A stretch of 6,681 nt of DNA from an uncultured Collinsella sp. (GCA_902495545.1 CABUXM010000098.1:1-6681), one strand, 5' to 3'; numbered from the stretch's first letter, positions 1 to 5,675 are shown. A program made the numbers and translations. Notes: generated from the letters alone by a model not told the origin.

Positions 1-11
1 CCAACAATTCA

Positions 12-1202
12 ATGCAACTTGAGGGAAAAACGATCCTGCTGGGCATTACCGGCGGGATCGCCGCCTATAAGTCGTGCAATATCGTGCGCTTGCTGCAAAA
101 GCGCGGCGCGCGCGTCAAGGTCGTTATGAGCGAGCATGCCACCGAGTTTGTGGGCCCGCTCACCTTCCGTGCGCTCACCAACGAGCCGGTTGCCGTGGGT
201 CTGTTCGACGACCCCTCCGACCCCATCCACCACATTTCGCTGGCGCAAGAGCCCGATTTGGTGGTCGTGGCGCCCGCGACGGCCAATATCATCGCCAAGA
301 TGGCCACCGGCATCGCCGACGACCTCATCTCCACCACGCTGCTTGCGACGCCGCGACCCATCGTAATCGCACCCGCTATGAACAACGGCATGTGGAAGGC
401 GCCGGCGACGCAGGCCAACATGGCCACGCTGCGCGACCGCGGCGTGCATGTGGTGGGTCCGGGCAGTGGCTACCTTGCCTGCGGCGACGTGGACACGGGA
501 CGCATGAGCGAGCCCGAGGACATCGTCGAGGCTGTCTGTGAGGTGCTCAACCCCGCGCCTCAGGACCTGGTAGGTAAGCGCATCGTGATTACCGCCGGCC
601 CCACGCACGAACCGATAGACCCCGTGCGCTTCATCGGTAACCGGTCGTCGGGCAAGATGGGCATCGCCCTGGCGGGGGAGGCTGCCCGTCGCGGTGCTGC
701 GGTCACGCTCGTGCTGGGACCGACATCGCTCGATGTTCCCCGCGGCGTGGCGTGCGTACGCGTGCAGACCGCCGCAGAGATGCTGCAGGCGGCGACGAGC
801 GCCTTCCAGACGGCCGACGTGGCCATTTGCGCCGCCGCCGTCGCCGACTACACTCCAGCGGCCCCAGCGGACCATAAGCTCAAAAAGTCCAACGAGCCCT
901 TGGATCGCATCGAACTGGTCGAAACGGTCGATATTTTGGCCGAGCTCTCGCGCCAAAAGGGAGAGCGGTGCGTGATCGGCTTTGCGGCCGAGACCGATAA
1001 CGTCGTGGAGTACGCGCAGCGAAAGCTCGCCCGCAAGGGTTGCGATGCCATTATCGCCAACGATGTCTCGCGCGCCGATTCGGGCTTTGGAACCGACACG
1101 AACAAGGCCTGGATTGTGAGCACAACGGGTACGCAAGAACTACCCGTTCTGACAAAACCCCAGCTCGCAGATACAATTTTGGACTTGCTTCAAAATTTAT
1201 AA
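12..1202 (+). CDS. coaBC: Bifunctional phosphopantothenoylcysteine decarboxylase / phosphopantothenate-cysteine ligase
   Basis: Cytosolic bifunctional enzyme of coenzyme A synthesis. The C-terminal ligase half (CoaB) joins 4'-phosphopantothenate to cysteine using CTP, and the N-terminal flavoprotein half (CoaC) decarboxylates the product to 4'-phosphopantetheine. Seen in the 396 residues: the flavin-binding GGIAAY at 14-19, the catalytic-type His74 in IHHISL, PAMN at 121-124, and the ACGD...GRM substrate clamp with Cys157. The CoaB half has ITAGPT at 193-198, the GNRSSGKMG loop with Asn210, AAAVADY at 274-280, Lys289 and GFAAET at 323-328. Length and domain order are those of an intact family member, so it should be active. 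The ATG lies 11 bp inside the window, so its ribosome site cannot be judged. The stop is eight bases before the -35 of the tRNA promoter. Codon use is high-GC, unlike the accessory sequence to the right. Confidence 0.97.
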   Translation: MQLEGKTILLGITGGIAAYKSCNIVRLLQKRGARVKVVMSEHATEFVGPLTFRALTNEPVAVGLFDDPSDPIHHISLAQEPDLVVVAPATANIIAKMATGIADDLISTTLLATPRPIVIAPAMNNGMWKAPATQANMATLRDRGVHVVGPGSGYLACGDVDTGRMSEPEDIVEAVCEVLNPAPQDLVGKRIVITAGPTHEPIDPVRFIGNRSSGKMGIALAGEAARRGAAVTLVLGPTSLDVPRGVACVRVQTAAEMLQAATSAFQTADVAICAAAVADYTPAAPADHKLKKSNEPLDRIELVETVDILAELSRQKGERCVIGFAAETDNVVEYAQRKLARKGCDAIIANDVSRADSGFGTDTNKAWIVSTTGTQELPVLTKPQLADTILDLLQNL

Positions 1203-1210
1203 AAAAGTTC

Positions 1211-1240
1211 TTGCACAAGTCTAAAGTTTCGGGTTAATAT
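1211..1240 (+). promoter_or_regulatory. Promoter of the tRNA-Pro gene
   Basis: TTGCAC (1211-1216) and TAATAT (1235-1240) are separated by 18 bp, a good sigma-70-type promoter. Transcription would start near 1247, about 36 bp before the mature tRNA, in an AT-rich gap starting eight bases after the coaBC stop. The tRNA is therefore probably transcribed independently of coaBC. Confidence 0.7.
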
Positions 1241-1282
1241 ACTCCCTGTTGCGAGCGAGAGCAGAGCAACAAACAAAAGCTT

Positions 1283-1359
<77 letters not shown>

Positions 1360-1368
1360 GAAGTTTGC

Positions 1369-1398
1369 AGGTCAGGCACCTAGTGCCTGACCTTTTTT
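1369..1398 (+). terminator. Intrinsic terminator of tRNA-Pro
   Basis: An 11-bp perfect stem, AGGTCAGGCAC (1369-1379) with GTGCCTGACCT (1383-1393), has a three-base loop and runs into six T (1393-1398). It starts ten bases after the tRNA CCA end. This is a textbook Rho-independent terminator. Confidence 0.92.
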
Positions 1399-1401
1399 GT
1401 T

Positions 1402-1431
1402 TTAAGCAATTGCTTAATTTTGATTAAGCAA
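1402..1431. repeat. Three TTAAGCAA boxes: a perfect 16-bp palindrome plus a third half-site
   Basis: TTAAGCAATTGCTTAA (1402-1417) is a perfect 16-bp palindrome made of two abutting TTAAGCAA half-sites. A third TTAAGCAA lies at 1424-1431. The same-strand copies start 22 bp apart, about two helical turns. The middle and third boxes also form an 8-bp hairpin with a 6-base loop (TTTTGA). Phased, inverted and repeated half-sites look like an operator for a dimeric or cooperative DNA-binding protein, or a recombinase binding site at the island edge. The repeats are seen; the role is inferred. No open gene starts directly beside them. Confidence 0.5.
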
Positions 1432-1712
1432 CAGGGTGCTAAAAATCTAACTGCGAGATAATCGCCTTTTGCGGCTACTTGCGCGTTTTGCACACGCTTG
1501 AGCCGATTTATTAACGCGATACGAATCTACATACGCGTAGCTGGTATACAGCCGAGTACAAGCTATATTTATCGCGGCGAGTTACACAGATATAGCAACT
1601 GTAACGAACAAGCGTGTCGCTGTATTTATTCCAGTAGTTCACTTGATCCATGGACAAGTGAGCAGTTGCGACGAAATGCAAGCATGATAGGCTCTACACG
1701 AAGACGCCGCTG
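1432..1712. other. Gene-poor, AT-richer gap after the tRNA
   Basis: No confident gene here. The only open plus frame of note is 1498-1713 (71 codons, TTG start). It has no visible ribosome site, but its first half reads GIQPSTSYIYRGELHRY, which fits the core-binding pattern G-hydrophobic-S/P-x-x-T-x-x-x-Y-x-x-x-L-x-x-F/Y of tyrosine recombinases. A decayed integrase fragment beside a tRNA would make sense, but the match is short. A 9-bp inverted repeat (1637-1645 with 1655-1663, one G-T wobble) surrounds TCCATGGA. I see no complete integrase, RNA gene or promoter. Confidence 0.4.
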
Positions 1713-1860
1713 AGGTAATGGCGGGGGAGTACGGCAGGCGCTCTGAGAGCCGCTGGGTGACCCCATTTCCCCTCAAACCGATTACCTGTGCCATGAGCCT
1801 CAATTCGTTTGAGTAATCGCCAAAAGAAAAGCCCGCGCAAGGATAGCGCGGCCTTTTCTT
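1713..1860 (+). ncRNA. Possible structured small RNA ending in a terminator
   Basis: Several nested complementary segments are visible. AGGTAAT (1713-1719) pairs with ATTACCT (1781-1787). GGGGA (1724-1728) pairs with TCCCC (1768-1772). An inner hairpin GCTC-TGA-GAGC (1740-1750) is flanked by CAG/CTG. A competing helix is possible between CGATTAC (1779-1785) and GTAATCG (1813-1819), which would break the first helix. The terminator hairpin at 1824-1860 follows directly. This resembles a small RNA or switch-like leader, but the gene downstream is convergent and I see no strong promoter upstream. No known RNA family is recognised. Confidence 0.2.
1824..1860. terminator. Bidirectional terminator, serving the pilin-fusion gene on the minus strand
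   Basis: The stem has CCGCGC (1833-1838) paired with GCGCGG (1846-1851), a C-C mismatch, then AAGAAAAG (1824-1831) paired with CTTTTCTT (1853-1860), with a 7-base loop. It is A-rich on one side and T-rich on the other, so it can end transcription from either direction. It lies 15 bp beyond the stop codon of the minus-strand gene 1876-2844. Confidence 0.8.
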
Positions 1861-1875
1861 CAGATGCAGATGGGG

Positions 1876-2844
1876 CTAGAAACAAAATAGCGGATGAACG
1901 GGAGCAGCATTGGCCGCTGCGTCCAATGAATAGCACTCACCCGAACTATCAACTACGTAGAACCGGTCTGTATGATTGCTGGTAGCTGGTGCTATTGATC
2001 GAGTGTAATAATAGCTGAGGCCTATTCTGGCATTAGAGTAGTTTTGGCTAGTGACACCCTTCTCGCGATAGTATTCATACTGAACTCCATCAGACTTCAA
2101 ATCTCCGTAAACTTCCGTTGCGCTGACAAGAAATAGCTTATCGACCGTGGCCGTCTCTTTGCCAGAAACTTCCTCGCCATTATTGTCGGTATATTTCTTT
2201 ACATGCTTAATCGCGTCTTGGAATTCACTAGGCATGCGAGCCCAAAGATCACCTGAGTTCAGCCGCTGACGCATCTCGGATTTCTCCCAGCTATTAGCTC
2301 CAAAATGATCGAGCGTTACACAACATGAACCGTACATGGCACGCATCTCAAACGTCAGTCCGGCCTTGCCGGTACCGTCGGCCAAGTCATCATGATTGAT
2401 GCCGACAATTCGATAAGTCGATGAATGCTTGTCATTAAAATTGATTGTCCACGTGGTTCCCGCATTCATGGCGGCCTTGGCCTTGGCGTACGCCGGCGAC
2501 GCCTCGCCCTTGGCGGCGATGTCCTCGGCGACCGCCTTCTGCTCGTCGAGCTTCCAGTCCTTCGGGTCCTTGGCGACGGCTGCCCGGACGGTCGCGGAAT
2601 CGGCACCTGTGGAGCCGCCGCCGGACGCGCCGCCGCCCTCGGCGCCGGCGGTCGTCCCATTGTTCACCGTGTTGCCGACCAGGTTGAACTGGTTTCGGAT
2701 GGCTCCCGCCACGCCGGGTCCCGCGAACACGATCACCAGGCCGATGACGGCGATGATCAGGACGTACTCGATGATTGACTGCCCTCGGAGACGGGTACTT
2801 CTAGGAGATACCCCCCCCCGAAGGTTAATTGCCGCTGCATGCAT
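1876..2844 (-). CDS. Flp/type IV prepilin fused to a C-terminal DUF6273 domain (surface protein)
   Basis: 322 residues, probably exported and assembled by a Flp/Tad-type pilus machine, displaying its C-terminus outside. Residues 1-21 are a basic prepilin leader ending in Gly21. Cleavage there would leave QSIIEY, with Glu at mature position 5, the prepilin peptidase hallmark. A hydrophobic helix follows (about 25-46) with IRNQFN after it, as in Flp pilins. A Gly/Ser linker (60-80) and a charged helical stretch (86-127) lead to a DUF6273-like domain (130-322): YRIVGINHDDL, NSW..SEMRQRLN, DKLFLVSATEVYG and a final HPLFCF. Flp pilins are usually under 100 residues, so this would be a tip or minor pilin. 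ATG 2844 is chosen because AAGGGAG lies six bases upstream. Nine G follow at codons 9-11. The 3' part is much more AT-rich than the 5' part. The pilin call is firm; the ligand is unknown. Confidence 0.85.
   Translation of the reverse strand: MHAAAINLRGGVSPRSTRLRGQSIIEYVLIIAVIGLVIVFAGPGVAGAIRNQFNLVGNTVNNGTTAGAEGGGASGGGSTGADSATVRAAVAKDPKDWKLDEQKAVAEDIAAKGEASPAYAKAKAAMNAGTTWTINFNDKHSSTYRIVGINHDDLADGTGKAGLTFEMRAMYGSCCVTLDHFGANSWEKSEMRQRLNSGDLWARMPSEFQDAIKHVKKYTDNNGEEVSGKETATVDKLFLVSATEVYGDLKSDGVQYEYYREKGVTSQNYSNARIGLSYYYTRSIAPATSNHTDRFYVVDSSGECYSLDAAANAAPVHPLFCF
2811..2819 (-). repeat. G9 homopolymer inside the prepilin leader
   Basis: Nine consecutive C on the plus strand are nine G in the coding strand, spanning codons 9-11 of the pilin fusion, between the start codon and the prepilin cleavage site. 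At G9 the gene is open. At G10 the frame reaches TAG after 14 codons; at G8 it reaches TGA after 28. No in-frame ATG, GTG or TTG lies between the tract and the cleavage site. This is the layout of a slipped-strand contingency locus. Confidence 0.75.
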
Positions 2845-2917
2845 TTGCGGCTCCCTTCGCTCAGGGTTTGTAGATACATCGCCGAGCGTAGGGCTATTTC
2901 AGATTTCTGCATCGGTC

Positions 2918-2967
2918 TTGCCGCAGCGGCAAACGTAATTAACTAAACGCCTTCGCGGCGCAATCAA
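2918..2967 (-). promoter_or_regulatory. Candidate promoter of the pilin fusion with a palindrome at the start site
   Basis: On the minus strand TTGATT (2967-2962) and GTTAAT (2943-2938) are 18 bp apart, a moderate sigma-70-type match placing the start near 2931. A perfect palindrome with a one-base centre, TTGCCGC-A-GCGGCAA (2918-2932), covers that predicted start, where a repressor could block initiation or the transcript could fold at its 5' end. The palindrome is certain; the promoter is a weak inference. The untranslated leader would be about 85 bases. Confidence 0.3.
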
Positions 2968-2980
2968 CCGCTCACTCAAT

Positions 2981-3023
2981 CGAATTTGTTGCTCAACAAA
3001 TTCGCAGGTGAGGACAGTAGAAT
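2981..3023. promoter_or_regulatory. 24-bp perfect palindrome in the divergent spacer, with a possible -10 for the rightward operon
   Basis: CGAATTTGTTG (2981-2991) is followed by CT and then its exact reverse complement (2994-3004). An 11-bp half-site around a two-base centre looks like an operator for a dimeric regulator rather than an RNA hairpin. TAGAAT (3018-3023) could be a -10 for the rightward operon, in which case the palindrome occupies its -35 region. It also sits about 14 bp upstream of the candidate minus-strand -35, so one protein could control both directions. The regulator is not encoded in this window. Confidence 0.45.
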
Positions 3024-3090
3024 TGGTGTTATCGGAAGTGACGGATGACCGCCGGTGTCGAAGCTGGCGGCCGAGAAGAAAGGACCGAAA

Positions 3091-3339
3091 ATGAGAACTA
3101 TGGAGCTGATAATCTTCTTCCTGCCTCTCCTGGCGATCGCCGCCAACATCTGCGGCGTGGCGGAGCTCGTTAAGATTGCCAGGGCCAAGGGGCATTACAC
3201 CAATGACGCGGGAATCCTCTGGTTCATCGGCCTTTTCGGCACGGCGCTCATGGTCGGCCTGATCGTCTGCGCACTGCCAGACCGAGCTGCGCCGGCGCCC
3301 AGCGCAAAAACGGATGAAGACGCCCTGCCCGAGGTGTAG
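3091..3339 (+). CDS. Small two-helix membrane protein
   Basis: 82 residues of unknown function. Two hydrophobic helices are visible (about 5-26 and 41-63), joined by a basic loop (KIARAKGHYTND) that the positive-inside rule places in the cytosol, so both ends would lie outside. The tail is Pro/Ala-rich and then acidic. The ATG at 3091 is chosen over an in-frame GTG at 3055 because AAAGGA sits six bases before the ATG, and the extra upstream residues are polar and poorly supported. Its stop is two bases before the next ATG, and GAGGTG overlapping its last codons is the ribosome site of that gene, so the two are translationally coupled and probably act together. The layout fits an accessory subunit or stability partner of the next protein; that is inference. 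Confidence 0.75.
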   Translation: MRTMELIIFFLPLLAIAANICGVAELVKIARAKGHYTNDAGILWFIGLFGTALMVGLIVCALPDRAAPAPSAKTDEDALPEV

Positions 3340-3341
3340 AC

Positions 3342-4760
3342 ATGTCAAAGTACAAGATCGTCTACCGCGACGCCAACCCCTCCTGGCAGGAACTCTGCCC
3401 CGTCAGGGTACTGGCCGTCCAGGTCTCCAGGGACACCGAGACGGGAGCTTGCTTCCTCCAGACAAAGATCGTCAACGTATCGACGAAACCCATCAGCCGC
3501 ATAGAGTTCACGGTCGGGCTCGAGGGCGAGGGAGGGGAGACGGAGAACGTCGACTTCTCGCTCCTAGATGCCGACCTGCCCGCCGGCGAGGTGCTCAGGC
3601 CCAAGGCGGTGAGAATCAAGCTGTCTGTTATCACCGGCTCGCGTGCCGTTGTGACCCGAGCGGACTGCGAGACGTCCTTCGACGACCCGGTCGACATCGA
3701 TAGCCCCGCGCCACTCGCGCTCAACGGAATCGAGGAGTCGGAACGCGATGTCCTGCTCTCCGAGATGGGCGCCGATGCCTGCAAATGCTCGGGTGTCCAT
3801 TCCGAGCACGAGGGATGGTGGCAGTGCGGCTGCGGGGCGGTGAACCTCAAGCGCGGAACCTGCTGGAACTGCGGCGCCGTGCGCGAGAAACTGGCGGATC
3901 TGGAAGATGCCGCGTTCCTGGATGAATCCAGAAGGGACAGGGTCTACAAGACGAGCGTCGCGATACTCGAGAAGGGCAACAGGAAGGAAGCTGAGGCCGC
4001 AAAGGAAAGCCTCGAGAGGCTGGCCGAGCAGGGATACGGGGACTCGGGCGAGAAGGCAAGAGAGGCCGGCGCGAAGATTGCGAACCTCTCCAAAAGGAGG
4101 AAGAAAATAGCCGTCGCGGCTGTCGCGGGCATCGTCCTGCTTGCCGTCATGGTCGCCATCTCGCCCCTGCCGTCCATGCTCGAAGCAAGGGCGGACATGA
4201 AGGCGGAGCAGGAGAAAATCGAAAGCGTCGCGATTGAGCAGACCGTCGAACTGGGAACTTATTCGGGCGAGCTCTCGGCTTATACAGGAAAGGATATCGA
4301 GGGCCAACCGATTGAATGGATAGTCCTCCACAAGGAGGGCGACAGGGCTCTCCTCATGACCGAGCATTGCATCGATGAGATGGAATTCAGCGAGAATGGA
4401 GACGTATGGGACTTCAAGTCAAGCTCGCTGTATAGGTATCTGAACGGACCCTTCAAAGAATACGCCTTCAACGATGCCGAGCGCGGGATTTTAGCAGGCG
4501 ACGTAACGATTCTAGACTCCTGGAGCGATTACCTTAGCGAGGATAATATGTACGCGACTCTAGCCGGCACGGACGTCCCCGAGGCATGGTGGGCTTCCGA
4601 TATAGAGAAATGCGAAGACGATTCATATGGGGCCTACTACGCCGGTCAACCCTTGACTAGTTACATTGACGAAGAAGGTGGCATCTCCTGCGGCGACCTC
4701 GGCAGCACGCAGGATTCGACTCTCGGAGTTCGCCCAGCCATCTGGGTCAAATTGAATTAG
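3342..4760 (+). CDS. Membrane-anchored zinc-ribbon protein with C-terminal DUF6273 domain
   Basis: 472 residues. Residues 1-120 look like a beta-sandwich (FLQTKIVNVSTKPISRIEFTV), a pattern I associate with zinc-ribbon membrane proteins of Gram-positive bacteria. A zinc ribbon follows: Cys162, Cys164, Cys174 and Cys177 in the W-x-C-x-C-G-x-x-N...C-x-x-C-G pattern, with extra Cys147 and Cys149. Residues 182-250 are charged and helical. KRRKK (251-255) then precedes one membrane helix (256-277), placing the N-terminus in the cytosol and the C-terminus outside. Residues 300-472 are a typical DUF6273 domain: VELGTY, PIEWIVL, RALLMTEH, SSLYRYLN and the ending GVRPAIWVKLN. Second gene of the operon, with GAGGTG five bases before the start. 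A role linking an outer domain to the cytosol is plausible, but no enzyme motif is visible. The DUF6273 assignment is from memory of the family. Confidence 0.85.
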   Translation: MSKYKIVYRDANPSWQELCPVRVLAVQVSRDTETGACFLQTKIVNVSTKPISRIEFTVGLEGEGGETENVDFSLLDADLPAGEVLRPKAVRIKLSVITGSRAVVTRADCETSFDDPVDIDSPAPLALNGIEESERDVLLSEMGADACKCSGVHSEHEGWWQCGCGAVNLKRGTCWNCGAVREKLADLEDAAFLDESRRDRVYKTSVAILEKGNRKEAEAAKESLERLAEQGYGDSGEKAREAGAKIANLSKRRKKIAVAAVAGIVLLAVMVAISPLPSMLEARADMKAEQEKIESVAIEQTVELGTYSGELSAYTGKDIEGQPIEWIVLHKEGDRALLMTEHCIDEMEFSENGDVWDFKSSSLYRYLNGPFKEYAFNDAERGILAGDVTILDSWSDYLSEDNMYATLAGTDVPEAWWASDIEKCEDDSYGAYYAGQPLTSYIDEEGGISCGDLGSTQDSTLGVRPAIWVKLN

Positions 4761-4789
4761 CAATCGATTTTTCCATCGGTTAAATTGTG

Positions 4790-4822
4790 AAGGTGGCTTC
4801 CGAACCATCGGGAGCCACCTTT
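4790..4822 (+). terminator. Terminator of the rightward operon
   Basis: A 14-bp stem with one G-T wobble pairs 4790-4803 (starting AAGGTGGCT) with 4808-4821 (ending AGCCACCTT) around an ACCA loop, 29 bp after the stop codon at 4758-4760. The T run is short (TTT), so termination may be partial, but the hairpin is very stable. Confidence 0.75.
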
Positions 4823-5122
4823 ATGCGTTCACTTGAACTTGGCTATTGCCGTGCCTTGGGAAGGATTACGCCGGGGGCATTCTTGTTGGAGTTGCCATGC
4901 AGTGTATTCGGGCTGACGTTTCAGTCGGAACAATCCAGATGAAGACTCCGGCACTGCTCAAACATTCCCGTTTAGTCATATACGTCACTGAAATCGCACT
5001 TGGCACCGAGACCAGTTACGTCCACATCCGCGTCCAGAACGAATCGAAGCGGTATCCCGTTTCAAAACGAAGCCTCGGTCCATGAAGGAGACTTTCCCAT
5101 ATACATAGATTAAGATAATACC
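4823..5122 (+). other. No confident gene; possible beta-sandwich remnant at 4846-5085
   Basis: The longest plus frame here (4846-5085, 79 codons from a TTG, or from ATG 4939) has no convincing ribosome site. Its middle reads LVIYVTEIALGTETSYVHIRVQNES, given here in two parts as LVIYVTEIALG and TETSYVHIRVQNES. That alternation of hydrophobic residues, ending in V-x-N-x-S, resembles the beta strands of DUF4352-like domains. With no N-terminal signal and several broken genes downstream, I regard it as at best a fragment. Nothing else in the 300 bases looks like a gene, RNA or promoter; there is no CxxC motif that could supply the missing front of the thioredoxin-like fragment that follows. Confidence 0.3.
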
Positions 5123-5284
5123 GTGTATGACGAATATGAACTTGAACATATTCCGTCCGTATTCATACTGGATGATCAAGGAAACATCATCGGCTTATCC
5201 GAAGGAGAGGAAGAACCTCTTGCCTTATTAAAGAAATACGCCAAATACAACGGATATAAAGCGGAAGGAGGCGACATCAAGTAA
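5123..5284 (+). pseudogene. C-terminal fragment of a thioredoxin-fold protein
   Basis: 53 codons from a GTG at 5123 (the frame is open back to the TAA at 5111). The text YELEHIPSVFILDDQGNIIG, followed by a Gly and a run of Leu/Lys (ALLKKYAKY), is the second half of a thioredoxin or TlpA-like fold: the cis-proline loop (IPS), the central strand, the D-x-x-G turn and the last helix. The front half with the CxxC active site is absent, and no CxxC-like codons occur in the preceding 300 bases. There is no ribosome site near the GTG; the only GGAG lies about 30 bases away. I therefore read it as a truncated remnant, unable to do thiol chemistry. It ends 29 bp before a signal-peptide gene in the same direction, which suggests both once belonged to one export-related operon. 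A real small protein is possible but unlikely. Confidence 0.5.
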
Positions 5285-5313
5285 CTATCAAAGGCCAGAT
5301 TAAGGAGCCAGCC

Positions 5314-5612
5314 ATGAAGAAATGCCTGCCCTCCATCGTCTCAGCAGCTCTTTGCCTCTCCCTTGTCATGACACCATTTGTGCCCGTTGCGGCAGCCCAT
5401 GCCGACGAGGGATCTCCCGCCGAGAGCAGCGAGATCTACGTCGGAGACAACTACGACGAAAATTACGATATATCCCTTTTTTTGAGCGCGGGCGCTGCAC
5501 GGATTCATATTCCAAGGCGTGGTGCGATTCTCACGGATCTGCAAATAACCGCACCGTCCCTCACAAGGTCAAGCTGAACGCGAAGGAGGAGGCTTGCCTG
5601 CGCGATCTCTAG
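5314..5612 (+). pseudogene. Small secreted protein, frameshifted at a T7 run
   Basis: AAGGAG six bases before ATG 5314 is a strong ribosome site. The protein begins with a clear Sec signal peptide: basic MKK, a hydrophobic core, then the cleavage motif AHA at 28-30. The mature part starts acidic (DEGSPAESSEIYVGDNYDEN). At TTTTTTT (5477-5483) the original frame runs to a TGA at 5575 with poor codon use. The frame one base over reads FERGRCTDSYSKAWCDSHG and later KVKLNAKEEACLRDL, with the AAG/CTG/GCG/GAG use typical of the host, ending at TAG 5610-5612. One extra T would give an intact protein of about 99 residues with a mature chain near 69 and three Cys after the run. So the gene is either broken or switched off by slippage; a sequencing error is also possible. 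A secreted peptide or bacteriocin-like product is conceivable, but no family is recognised. Confidence 0.55.
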
Positions 5613-5622
5613 CTTGCTGGCA

Positions 5623-5675
5623 CCGCTGAAGTTATCGCCGGTCTCGTGACAACCGGTCCTAGCGGCGGCTTTTTT
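5623..5675 (+). terminator. Terminator after the secreted-protein gene
   Basis: CCGCT (5623-5627) pairs with AGCGG (5661-5665), and an inner CCGGT (5638-5642) pairs with ACCGG (5652-5656). The structure ends in GGC and six T (5670-5675). It starts ten bases after the stop of the frameshift-corrected reading (TAG 5610-5612) and nearly 50 bases after the shifted one, which supports that longer frame as the ancestral gene. Confidence 0.65.

Noticed and set aside
9..1136. Long minus-strand open frame of 375 codons opposite coaBC
   Set aside because: It is the antisense shadow of an intact, clearly identified coaBC; the protein is Arg/Gly/His-rich with no family motif.
2425..2938. Plus-strand open frames opposite the pilin gene (for example 2429-2938)
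   Set aside because: They are GC-driven shadows of the Gly/Ala/Ser linker and pilin helix, whose minus-strand reading has a strong motif and ribosome site.
2899..3348. Minus-strand frame of 149 codons across the divergent spacer
   Set aside because: It overlaps the supported two-gene operon and the palindromes, has no ribosome site and no recognisable protein pattern.
3564..4367. Minus-strand frame of 267 codons opposite the zinc-ribbon gene
   Set aside because: It is the shadow of a gene with visible domains and a coupled start.
4985..5179. Minus-strand frame of 64 codons with a hydrophobic stretch
   Set aside because: There is no ribosome site, and it overlaps the start of the thioredoxin-like fragment, whose plus-strand pattern is stronger.
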